Shown here one piece after another: positions 33,653 to 43,729 of a stretch of 64,000 nucleotides of DNA; positions within the stretch are counted from its first letter, which is position 1, and each line of letters begins with the position of its first letter. Below the pieces are notes generated by a model. It was not told the DNA's origin. It worked only from the letters and a program-made list of their open reading frames with translations, and did not search any database. This DNA is from Microbacterium mitrae (lineage in GTDB: Bacteria > Actinomycetota > Actinomycetes > Actinomycetales > Microbacteriaceae): positions 372,001 through 436,000 of the forward strand of contig NZ_VRSW01000002.1 in assembly GCF_008017445.1 (NCBI RefSeq), read 5' to 3'. Made by a program: the position numbers and the translations under genes.

Positions 33653-34198
33653 ATGGAGCTCGACGCGAGCAACCCTGACGCCACGTTGACGGCTGACCTT
33701 CTCTTCACGGACGGAATGCCCGAGCTGAGCAACGAGGTCGGCTACACCGGCAAGCAGGCCGCTAAGGCCGCAGGAATCACCTACCGCCAGCTTGACTACT
33801 GGGCACGCACCGAGCTGGTCGAGCCCACCGTTCGCGGCGCCTCGGGTTCCGGCTCCCAGCGCCTGTATGGCTTCCGCGACATTCTCGTTCTTAAGCTGGT
33901 GAAGCGACTGCTCGATACCGGTATTTCGCTGCAGCAGATTCGCACCGCCGTTGAGCAGCTTCGCGCCGCAGGCATCCGCGATCTTGCCGGAACCACGCTG
34001 ATGAGCGACGGTGCATCTGTCTACCTCTGCACCTCAAACGACGAGGTCATCGACCTCGTTAGCCGCGGCCAGGGCGTATTTGGCATCGCCGTCGGCAAGG
34101 TGCTGCACGAAGTGGAATCGACGTTGCTCGAGTTTGACCCGACGGCGCCTGACCCGGTTGATGAGCTGGCTGCGCGCCGCGCACGTCGCACCGCATAG
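33653..34198 (+). CDS. MerR-family regulator, second in garA locus (Rv1830/McdR-like)
   Basis: 181 residues. The HTH is NEVGYTGKQAAKAAGITYRQ, LDYWARTELVEPTVRGASGS, followed by RLYGFRDILVLKLVKRLLDT and a ligand or dimer helix QQIRTAVEQLRAAGIRDLAG. It corresponds in order to mycobacterial Rv1830, which follows garA, Rv1828 and a DUF151 nuclease gene; here the nuclease gene is absent and the gap is 109 bases. TTTTGAGGAGG lies before ATG 33653. A terminator ends the unit 18 bases downstream. Confidence 0.85.
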   Translation: MELDASNPDATLTADLLFTDGMPELSNEVGYTGKQAAKAAGITYRQLDYWARTELVEPTVRGASGSGSQRLYGFRDILVLKLVKRLLDTGISLQQIRTAVEQLRAAGIRDLAGTTLMSDGASVYLCTSNDEVIDLVSRGQGVFGIAVGKVLHEVESTLLEFDPTAPDPVDELAARRARRTA

Positions 34199-34215
34199 CC
34201 CACAAATCTTGCATT

Positions 34216-34243
34216 GCCCCCGTCAACTGGCGGGGGCTTTTTT
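34216..34243 (+). terminator. Rho-independent terminator of the garA-merR unit
   Basis: GCCCCCG pairs with CGGGGGC around TCAACTGG, followed by six Ts. Confidence 0.9.
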
Positions 34244-34396
34244 GGTGGCTTGCGGATCGCACAGCGCCAAGTTGGCGTCATTGCACCCAAAAGTGAAACA
34301 CTTCGTAACGTGTGACCGAATCGTCACAATCACTGAAACGGGGCCGTGAGGCACGCGTCGCGGGCGCGACAATCAGCGCCTGAAGCGGTGCGGAAC

Positions 34397-35218
34397 CTAC
34401 GGGCCGGTGGGCGCGTCGTTAGCGACCGGAATGCGGCCGGCACGGATGATGCGGTCAAGCAGCGCATCGAAGTCGGCGGCAAGCTCCTGTGCGGAATCGC
34501 CGGGCCAGATGTGCAGCGGCTTCGCGGCACCCTGAGCCTGCTGCAACGAGGTGCGCTCTGGCAACTGCGGTGACAGCACCAGCGGGCCGAACATGTCTCG
34601 CAGTTCCTTGATGCGGAACTGGTGCTCGATCGACTGCGGGCGCACGCGGTTGACCACAATGCCCAACGGCTGCAGGCGAGGGGAGAGGCCGCGACGAATC
34701 TCTTCGATCGCGCGCAGGGCGCGGTCAGCGGCGGCAACCGAGAAAAGCCCTGGTTCCGTCACAACAACGACACGGTCAGATGCGGCCCACGCGGTGCGCG
34801 TGAGCGCGTTGAGCGATGGCGCACAGTCGATAAGAACGAGGTCGTAGTCGGCCTCGATCGTGGCGAGTGCCTCCTCCAACTTCCACACGTCGCGCACGCT
34901 CGGGTGCGGGCCGTCGAAGTTGATTGCCGAGGGGCTACCGATCAGAACGTCAATGGTTCCGGGGTGTACCTTCGCCCAACCCGAGCTGGTGATCGCCTGG
35001 CGAACCACCTTCTCCTTGGGGTTGGCGAGAACATCCGCGATGTTCAGGCGGCCGGCGACCTGAATGTCAAGGCCGGTCGAAACGTCGGACTGGGGGTCGA
35101 GGTCGACAACAAGCGTCCGGATTCCTCGGGCAAATGCGGCCGACGCCAGACCCAGGGTTACGGTCGTCTTGCCGACGCCGCCCTTGAGAGAGCTGACAGA
35201 TAGTACGTGCACAATCAA
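34397..35218 (-). CDS. ParA-family ATPase
   Basis: 273 residues. Deviant Walker A KGGVGKTT (residues 12-19), LVVDLDPQSDVSTGLD (Walker A') and YDLVLIDCAPSLNALTRTAW (Walker B) are intact. Such ATPases position chromosomes, plasmids or protein clusters. No parB or parS site is next to it, so it is more likely an orphan ParA than the chromosomal one. TTG 35218 has GGAAGG 8 bases in front; GTG 35212 is the alternative. It is divergent from pyruvate carboxylase. Confidence 0.85.
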   Translation of the reverse strand: MIVHVLSVSSLKGGVGKTTVTLGLASAAFARGIRTLVVDLDPQSDVSTGLDIQVAGRLNIADVLANPKEKVVRQAITSSGWAKVHPGTIDVLIGSPSAINFDGPHPSVRDVWKLEEALATIEADYDLVLIDCAPSLNALTRTAWAASDRVVVVTEPGLFSVAAADRALRAIEEIRRGLSPRLQPLGIVVNRVRPQSIEHQFRIKELRDMFGPLVLSPQLPERTSLQQAQGAAKPLHIWPGDSAQELAADFDALLDRIIRAGRIPVANDAPTGP

Positions 35219-35284
35219 CCACGTTACCTTCCCCTAGGCTGGGGATGCTATTTCCCCCGCTCCAAAACGGAAGTCCGAGGTGCC

Positions 35285-38200
35285 ATGTTCTCCAAGATCC
35301 TCGTCGCAAACCGCGGTGAAATCGCGATTCGTGCTTTTCGCGCTGCCTTCGAAGCCGGCGCACGAACCGTGGCTGTGTTTCCATACGAAGACCGCTTCTC
35401 CCTGCACCGTCTGAAGGCGGACGAGGCCTACCAGATCGGCGAAGTTGGGCACCCTGTGCGTGCTTATCTCGATGTGGACGAGATTATTCGGGTGGCTCTG
35501 GAGAGCGGGGCAGATGCCATCTACCCGGGGTACGGATTCTTGTCTGAAAACCCCGAATTGGCTGCCAAGGCGGCGGCCAACGGAATCACCTTTATTGGCC
35601 CTCCTGCGAATGTGCTGGAAATGGCTGGCAACAAGGTGACAGCGAAGGAACACGCCATCGCGGCGGGCGTTCCGGTGCTGCGCTCGACCCCTGCATCTGA
35701 CGATGTCGACGCGCTGGTGGCGCAGGCAGACGAGATCGGATTCCCGCTGTTTGCGAAGGCGGTCGCCGGCGGCGGCGGTCGCGGCATGCGGCGCGTCGAG
35801 ACGAAGGGCGAGCTGGCTCCAGCCCTTGCCGAGGCCATGCGTGAGGCCGGTAGTGCCTTTGGTGACCCGCGCATGTTCTTGGAGCAGGCGGTGCTTCGCC
35901 CGCGCCACGTTGAGGTTCAGATTCTCGCCGACGCGCACGGCAACACGGTTCACCTGTTCGAGCGTGACTGCTCGGTGCAGCGTCGCCACCAGAAGGTCAT
36001 CGAGATCGCCCCGGCGCCCAACCTCGACGAGAATATTCGTCAAGACCTGCACCGCTATGCGGTCGCTTTTGCCGAGTCGATCGGCTACATCAACGCCGGA
36101 ACCGTCGAGTTCTTGCTGGAGACGGCCGGCCCGCGTACCGGCGAGGTCGTCTTCATTGAGATGAACCCCCGCATTCAGGTGGAGCACACGGTGACCGAGG
36201 AGGTCACAGACGTTGACCTGGTGCAGTCGCAGATTCGCATTGCCGCGGGTGTGACGCTCGATGATCTCGGGCTTCGTCAAGAAGACATTCACCTGCGTGG
36301 TGCCGCCCTGCAGTGCCGCATCACCACCGAAGACCCCACCCAGGGGTTCCGCCCCGACACGGGCAAGATCACGACGTACCGCTCGCCGGGTGGCGCCGGC
36401 ATCCGTTTGGATGGCGGAACCACGGCTGCGGGCTCGCAGATCAGCCCGCACTTTGACTCGATGCTGTCTAAGCTCACGTGCCGCGGGCGTGACTTCCGCG
36501 CTGCCGCCTCGCGCGCGCGCCGCGCCCTGGCGGAGTTCCGCATTCGTGGCGTTTCTACCAACATCCCGTTCTTGCAGGCCGTGCTCGAAGACGAAGACTT
36601 CCTTAACGGCAACCTGTCGACGTCGTTCATTGATGAGCGTCCGCAGCTGCTGCAGGGCCGTGAGTCAAAGGACCGCGGATCGAAGGTGCTCAACTGGCTC
36701 GTTGACGTCACCGTCAACAAGCCGAACGGCGAGGCGCCCATTGGTGTGGCTCCGGCCGCGAAACTGCCGTCCGTTGACCTGAAGACGCCGGCACCGAACG
36801 GTTCACGCCAGAAGCTGCTGGAGCTGGGCCCCGCGGCGTTCGCAACGGCCCTGCGCGAGCAGAAGGCGCTGGCCGTCACCGACACGACGTTCCGTGATGC
36901 CCACCAGTCGCTGCTGGCGACCCGGGTGCGCACCAAAGACCTGCTGACGGTGGCTCCGTATGAGGCTCGGCTGCTGCCGCAGCTGTTGTCGGTTGAGGCC
37001 TGGGGTGGTGCAACCTATGACGTTGCGCTGCGATTCCTCGGTGAAGACCCGTGGGAGCGCCTGGCTGCGCTTCGCGAGGCGCTTCCGAATATCAACATCC
37101 AGATGCTGCTGCGCGGACGCAACACGGTGGGCTATACGCCGTACCCGACAGAGGTTACCGACGCGTTTGTTGCTGAGGCGGCCTCAACCGGTGTCGATAT
37201 CTTCCGCATCTTCGATGCCCTCAACGATGTCAACCAGATGCGGCCCGCGATCGAGTCGGTGCTCACCACCAACACGGCCATTGCCGAGGCCGCGCTCTGC
37301 TACACCGGTGACCTGCTGAACCCGGGCGAGACGCTGTACACGCTGGACTACTACCTGCGCCTTGCCGAGCAGATGGTCGAAGCAGGCGCTCACGTGCTGG
37401 CCATTAAAGACATGGCAGGGTTGCTGCGCCCCGGCGCCGCCTCCAAGCTTGTGACGGCGCTGCGTGAGCGCTTTGACCTGCCCGTGCACGTGCACACCCA
37501 CGACACCCCGGGAGGCCAGCTGGCCACCCTGTTGGCAGCCGCAGCGGCTGGCGCCGACGCGGTCGATGCGGCCTCGGCACCGATGAGCGGAACCACGAGT
37601 CAGCCGTCGCTGTCGGCGCTGGTTGCGGCGCTGTCGCACACCGAGCGCGACACCGGGCTCGACCTGGATGCCGTGTCTGACCTCGAACCCTACTGGGAGG
37701 CCGTACGCCACATGTACCGGCCGTTCGAGTCGGGGCTTCCGGGCCCCACGGGTCGGGTGTATCACCACGAAATTCCGGGTGGACAGCTCTCCAACCTGCG
37801 TCAGCAGGCGATCGCCCTCGGCCTTGCCGATGATTTCGAACTCATCGAAGACATGTACGCCGCGTCCGACCGCATTCTGGGCCGCGTGCCCAAGGTGACG
37901 CCGTCATCCAAGGTGGTTGGCGACCTGGCACTGTACCTGGCTGCTGTGAAGGCAGATCCGGCTGACTTCGAGGCGAATCCTGAGAAGTACGATGTGCCCG
38001 ACTCAGTAGTCAGCTTCATGGCTGGCGAACTCGGCGATCTGCCGGGTGGTTGGCCGGAGCCGTTCCGCTCGAAGGTGCTCGCTGGCCGCGAGATCAAGTC
38101 GTCGCTAACGGAGCTGACCGACGAGCAATCGGCAGCCCTGAACGCCGACTCGGCTACGCGGCGCACCATGCTGAACGAGCTGCTTTTCCCGGCGCCGACG

Positions 38201-38692
38201 AAGATTTTCGCCGAGGTTCGCGAGAAGTATGGCGACCTGTCGAAGCTCGACACCGCTGACTACCTCTACGGCCTTGCCGAAGGTTCCGAGCACGCCATCG
38301 ACCTGGACCGCGGCGTGCGGCTGTACTTCGGCCTCGAGGCTATCGGCGCCCCCGATGCCAAGGGCATGCGCACGGTGATGACCACACTCAACGGTCAACT
38401 TCGTCCGGTGTTCGTTCGTGACCGCAGCATTGAGGTCGAGGCACGCGAGGCTGAGAAGGCCGATACCTCCAAGCCGGGTCAGGTGGCCGCTCCCTTCTCG
38501 GGCGTCGTCACCATCAAGGCCGCCGTCGGCGACAAGGTTGAGGCGGGCCAGCCGGTGGCATCGATTGAAGCCATGAAGATGGAGGCCGCAATCACGGCGC
38601 CCACCGCGGGTGTCGTGGAGCGCATCGCTATCGCGACGACGCAGCAGGTGGAGGCTGGCGATCTTTTGGTCGTAGTGCGCCCAGCGCATTAG
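35285..38692 (+). CDS. pyc: Pyruvate carboxylase
   Basis: One chain of 1135 residues with all parts: biotin carboxylase (residues 1-450; MFSKILVANRGEIAIRAF, AVAGGGGRGMR, EMNPRIQVEHTVTE), carboxyltransferase of the HMGL type (about 545-810; VTDTTFRDAHQSLLATRVRT, HVHTHDTPGG), the PYC/OADA domain, and a C-terminal biotinyl domain with EAMKMEA, where K1098 carries biotin. It makes oxaloacetate from pyruvate and bicarbonate with ATP, refilling the TCA cycle. ATG 35285 is chosen because conserved sequence begins there; the open frame extends 78 bases further upstream without support. Confidence 0.97.
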   Translation: MFSKILVANRGEIAIRAFRAAFEAGARTVAVFPYEDRFSLHRLKADEAYQIGEVGHPVRAYLDVDEIIRVALESGADAIYPGYGFLSENPELAAKAAANGITFIGPPANVLEMAGNKVTAKEHAIAAGVPVLRSTPASDDVDALVAQADEIGFPLFAKAVAGGGGRGMRRVETKGELAPALAEAMREAGSAFGDPRMFLEQAVLRPRHVEVQILADAHGNTVHLFERDCSVQRRHQKVIEIAPAPNLDENIRQDLHRYAVAFAESIGYINAGTVEFLLETAGPRTGEVVFIEMNPRIQVEHTVTEEVTDVDLVQSQIRIAAGVTLDDLGLRQEDIHLRGAALQCRITTEDPTQGFRPDTGKITTYRSPGGAGIRLDGGTTAAGSQISPHFDSMLSKLTCRGRDFRAAASRARRALAEFRIRGVSTNIPFLQAVLEDEDFLNGNLSTSFIDERPQLLQGRESKDRGSKVLNWLVDVTVNKPNGEAPIGVAPAAKLPSVDLKTPAPNGSRQKLLELGPAAFATALREQKALAVTDTTFRDAHQSLLATRVRTKDLLTVAPYEARLLPQLLSVEAWGGATYDVALRFLGEDPWERLAALREALPNINIQMLLRGRNTVGYTPYPTEVTDAFVAEAASTGVDIFRIFDALNDVNQMRPAIESVLTTNTAIAEAALCYTGDLLNPGETLYTLDYYLRLAEQMVEAGAHVLAIKDMAGLLRPGAASKLVTALRERFDLPVHVHTHDTPGGQLATLLAAAAAGADAVDAASAPMSGTTSQPSLSALVAALSHTERDTGLDLDAVSDLEPYWEAVRHMYRPFESGLPGPTGRVYHHEIPGGQLSNLRQQAIALGLADDFELIEDMYAASDRILGRVPKVTPSSKVVGDLALYLAAVKADPADFEANPEKYDVPDSVVSFMAGELGDLPGGWPEPFRSKVLAGREIKSSLTELTDEQSAALNADSATRRTMLNELLFPAPTKIFAEVREKYGDLSKLDTADYLYGLAEGSEHAIDLDRGVRLYFGLEAIGAPDAKGMRTVMTTLNGQLRPVFVRDRSIEVEAREAEKADTSKPGQVAAPFSGVVTIKAAVGDKVEAGQPVASIEAMKMEAAITAPTAGVVERIAIATTQQVEAGDLLVVVRPAH

Positions 38693-38737
38693 CCTAGGGC
38701 GGGCGAGAAATCTCGCAGCAACAGGAGTGTGAACGTA

Positions 38738-41095
38738 GTGCCGTCTGATCGCAACAACATGGATTCCATCGAGGAACCGGAAAACGGGGTCCTCGCGGAG
38801 TCCAGCAGCGACACATCGTCGCTCGGATTCCTCGGCGGAAACACCGCGCAAATCAGTGTGATTTTGCCCGGTGCCGCCGCGGATGACGACGACGATCTCG
38901 TTGACGACGACACGGACGATGTGCACCTGCTGTTTGACGCACTTCTCAACCCCGAAATCGCACCCGTGTCGGCTTCTGACGCCGCAGACGTCATCATCGA
39001 AACCACCGTTTCAATTGACGACGCAGAAGCCGACACGGCGATCACCCACGAGCCGGCCGCTGACGTGGTCGCGCCAGAAATGATCGCGCCGGAACCAGCA
39101 GCAAAGTCGAAGGTTCGACTCGGCAAGCGCAAGAACGCGGAACCGTCTGCCGACTCTGACGCTGAAGAAGAGACCGAAGACGTCGTTATTGCCGAGTTGG
39201 AAGACACCGACTCGGGTTACGACGCGGAGACCGACGGCGACATCGCTGATGAAGAAGCTGCCGAGGCGGAACGGTTGGCCGCGGAAGAGGCTGAGGCTGC
39301 CCGCGTGGCCGAGGAAGAAGCTGCCCGCGTGGCCGCGGAAGAAGCGGCTGAGGCTACCCGCGTGGCCGAGGCACAGGCTGAAGCCGCCCGCGTCGCCGAG
39401 GAAGAAGCTGCCCGCGTCGCCGAGCAAGAGGCAGCCGCAGAGGCTGTCCGCCTGGCCGAGGCGGAGGCCGAAGCTGCTCGAGTGGCTGCCGAAGAGCAAG
39501 CTGAGGCTGAGCGGCTTGCCGCGGAAGTGGCCGAGGCGGCTCGTGTGGCCGCGGAAGAGGCCGAGGCCGAGCGTGTCGCCGCCGAAGAGGCCGAAGCTGC
39601 CCGTGTCGCCGCCGAAGAGGCCGCGGCTGTTCGCCTGGCCGCCGAAGAAGCCGAGGCCGCCCGCCTCGCCGAAGAGGCCGAGGTCGCTCGTTTGGCCGAG
39701 GAAGAGGCCGAGGCCGCTCGACTCGCCGAAGAGGAGGCCGCGGCGGAGGCCGCGCGCCTCGCCGACGAAGAAGAACAAGCCGCCCGGTTGGCCGCAGAAG
39801 AGGCCGCCGCCGCGTTGCTCGAAGATGGCGACGAAGACGGCGACGAGGCTGATGGCGAGGTCGAAGACGAGATCGTTGAAGACGAACTCGATGAACTCGC
39901 CGAAGCCGAAGCCGAAGCCGAAGCCGAAGCCGAAGCCGAGATCGACGAGGTTGACGCCGAGGGAGATGAGATTTTCACGGCAGACGCAGAATCTGCGCAG
40001 ACCGTCGAGACAAACGAAATGGAAGAGGAAACCACTGTGACTGGTGAAGCTGCGCCGACGGCAAAGCGTGACCCGCGTGATCTGGAGCGGGTGAAGACCC
40101 GTCAGGAGATTCCGATGACTTCCAAGCGGCTCGATGACCTGAGCTCGTCGGCGCGCGAGACGAGCGACCTGCTCACGGCAGATCGTCTCCTTGACCGCTC
40201 GCAGTTGACGAAGCCCGAGCCCGAGGGCGCCTGGCGCCACCTGGTGTACTCCGTGACGGGCAAGCGCATCAACCTGGGTGACAGCAAGCGCGCTCGCGCC
40301 CGCAAGGCGCTCACCGCCCAGATTGCGGCACCGCTCACGGGCGGCAGCCGATTCGTTCCGGTGCTCAGCCGCAAGGGTGGCGTTGGCAAGACCACCGTCA
40401 CGGCGCTCTTGGGCATGGCGCTCGCCGACGCGCGCGACGACCGTGTCATCGCCGTCGACGCCAACCCCGACCGCGGCACCCTGGCCGAGCGCATTGCGCG
40501 CCCGACCAGCAAGACCGTGCGTGATCTGGTCCGCGCCCGCGACGACATTCGCGGCTACAACGACATCTCCGACATCGTGGCACGTGACGAAACGCGCCTC
40601 GACGTGCTGGCGAGCGACTCCGACCCCCGGGTTTCTGAGGCTTTCAGCGACGAAGACTATCGGGCCGTCGCTGATGTCACCGCTCGCTACTACTCGCTGG
40701 TGCTGACCGACACCGGAACCGGCATCGTGCACTCCGTCATGGGGGCAACGCTCGACCTCGCCGATCAGCTCATCATTGTTGCCGGACTCAGCGTTGACGA
40801 GGCGAAGCTCGCGTCTGAAACGCTGACATGGCTTGAGACCAACGGTTACGCAGAGCAGGCACAGAACGCCATTGTGGTGCTCAACCAGGCATCGGTCGGT
40901 CGCCCGCTCGTGCATCGCAACGAGTTGGAGTCCCACTTCCGCACGCGCGTACGCGACGTCATTAGCGTTCCATACGACGCCATGATTGCCACCGGCAGCG
41001 CAATCTCGTTCCGTGATCTGCAGCCCGAGACCCGAGACGCCGCACGTGCACTTGCCGCGAAGGTGATCGACGCTCTGCGCAAGCCCGCCAACTAA
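38738..41095 (+). CDS. ParA/MinD-like ATPase with long Ala/Glu coiled coil
   Basis: 785 residues in two halves. Residues 1-165 are acidic and probably disordered. Residues 170-370 are a long Ala/Glu/Arg-rich stretch with repeated blocks such as [10 protein letters not shown], which should form a coiled coil, then an [10 protein letters not shown] tract coded by six GAAGCC hexamers (39902-39937). Residues 460-785 are a ParA-like ATPase: [17 protein letters not shown] (Walker A around 547), [35 protein letters not shown] and [14 protein letters not shown]. The protein could tie a ParA motor to the membrane or a scaffold; a role in secretion or polar growth is a guess. GTG 38738 is preferred, since AGGAG is 10 bases upstream but touches GTG 38729. 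def follows after one base. Confidence 0.8.
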   Translation: MPSDRNNMDSIEEPENGVLAESSSDTSSLGFLGGNTAQISVILPGAAADDDDDLVDDDTDDVHLLFDALLNPEIAPVSASDAADVIIETTVSIDDAEADTAITHEPAADVVAPEMIAPEPAAKSKVRLGKRKNAEPSADSDAEEETEDVVIAELEDTDSGYDAETDGDIADEEAAEAERLAAEEAEAARVAEEEAARVAAEEAAEATRVAEAQAEAARVAEEEAARVAEQEAAAEAVRLAEAEAEAARVAAEEQAEAERLAAEVAEAARVAAEEAEAERVAAEEAEAARVAAEEAAAVRLAAEEAEAARLAEEAEVARLAEEEAEAARLAEEEAAAEAARLADEEEQAARLAAEEAAAALLEDGDEDGDEADGEVEDEIVEDELDELAEAEAEAEAEAEAEIDEVDAEGDEIFTADAESAQTVETNEMEEETTVTGEAAPTAKRDPRDLERVKTRQEIPMTSKRLDDLSSSARETSDLLTADRLLDRSQLTKPEPEGAWRHLVYSVTGKRINLGDSKRARARKALTAQIAAPLTGGSRFVPVLSRKGGVGKTTVTALLGMALADARDDRVIAVDANPDRGTLAERIARPTSKTVRDLVRARDDIRGYNDISDIVARDETRLDVLASDSDPRVSEAFSDEDYRAVADVTARYYSLVLTDTGTGIVHSVMGATLDLADQLIIVAGLSVDEAKLASETLTWLETNGYAEQAQNAIVVLNQASVGRPLVHRNELESHFRTRVRDVISVPYDAMIATGSAISFRDLQPETRDAARALAAKVIDALRKPAN
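39250..39937 (+). repeat. Degenerate coding repeats of the Ala/Glu region
   Basis: Imperfect repeats of 24-33 bases such as GCCGAAGAGGCCGAAGCTGC fill 39250-39800, and six exact GAAGCC copies follow at 39902-39937. They keep the reading frame, so length changes here would lengthen or shorten the coiled coil without breaking the gene. Confidence 0.8.
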
Positions 41096-41096
41096 C

Positions 41097-41588
41097 ATGG
41101 CCGTACGCGAGATCCGTCTCTACGGAGACCCGGTACTGACAACCCCGAGCGCCGAAATCATCGATATCGACGATGGCGTGCGTGCTCTCGTGCAAGACCT
41201 TCTCGATACCGTGAAGCTGCCGGGCCGCGCCGGCGTTGCCGCACCACAGATCGGCGTGAACCTGCGCGCGTTCAGCTACAACATCGACGGCGACATTGGC
41301 TACGTGCTGAACCCTCGCATCGTCGAGCTGCGCGGCGAGCCACAGCCGACGGGGGAGGGATGCCTCTCCGTTCCCGGGCTCTGGCATGACGCCCTGCGCA
41401 GTGACTACGCACGTGTTGAGGGCATTGATCTTGACGGCAATCGCGTCGTGCTTGAAGGCACGGGGCTGATGGCACAGGCACTGCAACACGAGACCGATCA
41501 CCTCGATGGCATGGTCTATTTGCGTCGGCTCACGCCGGAAGATCGAAAGGTCGCCATGAAGCAGGTGCGCGAAAGCTCCTGGTTCTAA
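41097..41588 (+). CDS. def: Peptide deformylase
   Basis: 163 residues with all three motifs: GVAAPQIG (Q51), EGCLSVPG (metal ligand C89) and QHETDHLDG (H131-E132-x2-H135). It removes the formyl group from the N-terminal Met of new proteins. The start ATG 41097 follows the ParA-like gene stop after one base, so it is probably co-translated with it. A very long hairpin follows. Confidence 0.95.
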   Translation: MAVREIRLYGDPVLTTPSAEIIDIDDGVRALVQDLLDTVKLPGRAGVAAPQIGVNLRAFSYNIDGDIGYVLNPRIVELRGEPQPTGEGCLSVPGLWHDALRSDYARVEGIDLDGNRVVLEGTGLMAQALQHETDHLDGMVYLRRLTPEDRKVAMKQVRESSWF

Positions 41589-41597
41589 CACCTGAAT

Positions 41598-41647
41598 CCG
41601 ATGAGGAGGGGCCCCGGATCCGAAGATCCGGGGCCCCTCCTCATCGG
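41598..41647. terminator. Perfect 23-bp hairpin between convergent def and fadD-like genes
   Basis: CCGATGAGGAGGGGCCCCGG and three more bases are matched perfectly in reverse around the tetraloop CGAA. It should stop transcription from both sides although no T tract follows on either strand. Confidence 0.85.
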
Positions 41648-41651
41648 GTTG

Positions 41652-43478
41652 TTAGCCGATCGAGACGTTGATCGTCGCGACGGGCTCGGAGTACAGAGCC
41701 TCAATGTCGTCGGCAAAGTCGGTCGTGATGACGTGACGCTTGATCGACATCTTCGGCGTCAGGTGGCCAGATGCCTCTGTCCACTCCGTCGGCAGAATCA
41801 CGAACTTGCGGATCGACTCGGCACGCGAGACGGTCTTGTTCGCGCGGTCAATTGCACGCTGCACCTCGGCACGAACGGTCGCGTTCGTTGCAGCCTCGGC
41901 GAGAGACATCTTCGCGTTCAGTCCGTTGTTCTCGAGCCACGTGGGAAGCATCTCCGGGTCAAGCGTGATCAGTGCCGCGATGAACGGGCGCTGGTCACCA
42001 ACAACCACAACCTGGCCAACAATCGGGTTCGCGCGGATCGGGTCTTCGAGAGCTGCGGGGGAGACGTTCTTGCCACCAGCGGTGACCAAAATCTCCTTCT
42101 TGCGACCGGTGATCGTCAAGAAGCCCTCGCTGTCGAACGATCCGAGGTCGCCCGTCTTGAACCAGCCGTCGTTAAACGCGGCGGCGGTTGCCTCGGGGTT
42201 ACGCCAGTACTCCTTGAAGACGTTGACGCCGCGAACCTCGATCTCGTTGTCTTCGCTCAGGCGAACGCCAACTCCGGGCAGAACCGGACCAACGGTTCCG
42301 ATCTTCGACTTGCGCGCCTGGTTAACGGTGGCCGGAGCCGTCGTCTCGGTCAGGCCGTAGCCCTCGAGAATCGTGATTCCGAGGCTGTGGAAGAAGTGTC
42401 CGAGGCGGGCGCCGAGAGGTGCGGAACCAGAGACGGCGTACGCGATGTTGCCACCCATGGCGGCGCGCAGCTTGCTGTAGACGAGCTTGTCGAACACCGC
42501 GAACTTGATCTTGAGACCAAGCGGAATCTTCTTGCCCTCCTGCAGCAGCGTGGAGTGCTCGATAGCTGCCGCGGCGGCGGAGCGGAAGATCTTGCCCTTG
42601 CCGCCAGCCTCGGCCTTCTGCTCTGCCGAGTTGTACACCTTCTCGAAGACGCGGGGCACGGCGAGCAAGAATGTCGGCTTGAACGAGCCGAGAGCCGGAA
42701 GCAGGTTCTTCGTGTTGGGCTCGTGGCCGGTGCGAACGCCGGAGTGAATCGTGAGGATCGAGATAAAGCGCGCGAAAACATGGGCCGTCGTGATGAACAG
42801 CACGGTCGATGCGCCGGGCATCTCCAGCACCTCAGCGAGCGACTTGGCGGCGTTGCGCGACAGCTCAACGAAGTTTGCGTGGGTCAGCACGCAGCCCTTC
42901 GGCTTGCCGGTCGAGCCCGAGGTGTAGATCAGCGTCGCAATGTCTTCGCCGTTGGCGATGGTGCGGCGGCGCTCAACCTCAGCGTCATCGACGCCCTTGC
43001 CCTCTTCGACGAGCTTTGCGAGGTCGCCGAGGTGCATCTGCCACGTCTTACGGATCAGGGGCAGGTCACCGCGCACCTCTTCGAAGCGCGCGAAGTGCTC
43101 AGGCGACTCGAGAATCACGGCAACGGCGCCGGAGTCTTCGAGGTTCCACTGGATCTGAGCGGGCGAGCTGGTTTCGTAAATCGGAACCATCACCGCGCCG
43201 GCGTAGAACAGGGCAAAATCGACCAGCGTCCACTCGTACGTGGTGCGTGCGGCGAAACCAACCTTGTCGCCGGGCTCAATGCCGTTTGCGATGAAACCCT
43301 TGGCGAGCGCAATAACCTGCTGCTCGAACTCGGAGGCGGTGATGTCTCGCCAGCCATCGCCGTCGGGAACGCTAAATAGAACTCGGTTCGGCGTCTTTTT
43401 TACGCGTTCGACGAGTAGATCAGTGATGTTCGCCTGCGGATCGGCGGGGACGATAGCAGGAACTTCGAACTGGACCAC
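41652..43478 (-). CDS. Long-chain acyl-CoA synthetase (AMP-forming)
   Basis: 608 residues of the ANL superfamily. The P-loop-like motif YTSGSTGKPKG lies near residue 190; GYGLTETTAPATV (residue 370 area) and WFKTGDLGSFDSEGFLTITG, RKKEILVTAGGKNVSP follow in the usual order. The layout resembles FadD15 of mycobacteria. It activates fatty acids with ATP and CoA for breakdown or lipid synthesis; chain length cannot be read from sequence. Convergent with def. Start ATG 43478 next to a GGAGTTG site. Confidence 0.9.
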   Translation of the reverse strand: MVQFEVPAIVPADPQANITDLLVERVKKTPNRVLFSVPDGDGWRDITASEFEQQVIALAKGFIANGIEPGDKVGFAARTTYEWTLVDFALFYAGAVMVPIYETSSPAQIQWNLEDSGAVAVILESPEHFARFEEVRGDLPLIRKTWQMHLGDLAKLVEEGKGVDDAEVERRRTIANGEDIATLIYTSGSTGKPKGCVLTHANFVELSRNAAKSLAEVLEMPGASTVLFITTAHVFARFISILTIHSGVRTGHEPNTKNLLPALGSFKPTFLLAVPRVFEKVYNSAEQKAEAGGKGKIFRSAAAAAIEHSTLLQEGKKIPLGLKIKFAVFDKLVYSKLRAAMGGNIAYAVSGSAPLGARLGHFFHSLGITILEGYGLTETTAPATVNQARKSKIGTVGPVLPGVGVRLSEDNEIEVRGVNVFKEYWRNPEATAAAFNDGWFKTGDLGSFDSEGFLTITGRKKEILVTAGGKNVSPAALEDPIRANPIVGQVVVVGDQRPFIAALITLDPEMLPTWLENNGLNAKMSLAEAATNATVRAEVQRAIDRANKTVSRAESIRKFVILPTEWTEASGHLTPKMSIKRHVITTDFADDIEALYSEPVATINVSIG

Positions 43479-43729
43479 GGCAACTCCTTCGGTACCGGAC
43501 GTGTCGGGCAGATGTGCTCGATCGAGTCTATGGCAGAAAGAGCATGCGGCGCTGAAACTGAGTCCGACGATTTTTGAAACTCAGTACGATTCGCGCTCAC
43601 GTCCGCACCTGACGGTTCTCGATTTCACGTTTTCGGTCGGGGTGACACCCGCGACATCTCCTCACACCGGTACTCGGGATCGCTAGACTTCTATGGCTCC
43701 CGCGAGTGTCGGGGACGAGAAAGGGCGTT
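43479..43729. promoter_or_regulatory. Divergent promoter region of fadD-like and glucokinase genes
   Basis: TAGACT at 43684-43689 is a likely -10 box for the glucokinase operon. At 43555-43586 the blocks AAACTGAGT and AAACTCAGT contain the inverted halves CTGAGT and ACTCAG, a possible operator. Nothing else stands out. Confidence 0.4.

Noticed and set aside
34199-34396. Search for parS or origin sites near the ParA gene
   Set aside because: No parS-like 16-bp palindrome or DnaA-box cluster seen; only a terminator is present.
39011-41098. Antisense frame of 695 codons with glycine/phenylalanine-rich repeats
   Set aside because: It is the mirror of the Ala/Glu coiled-coil gene; high GC and repeat structure keep the opposite strand open. 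No ribosome site, and def and the ParA-like gene are clearly real.
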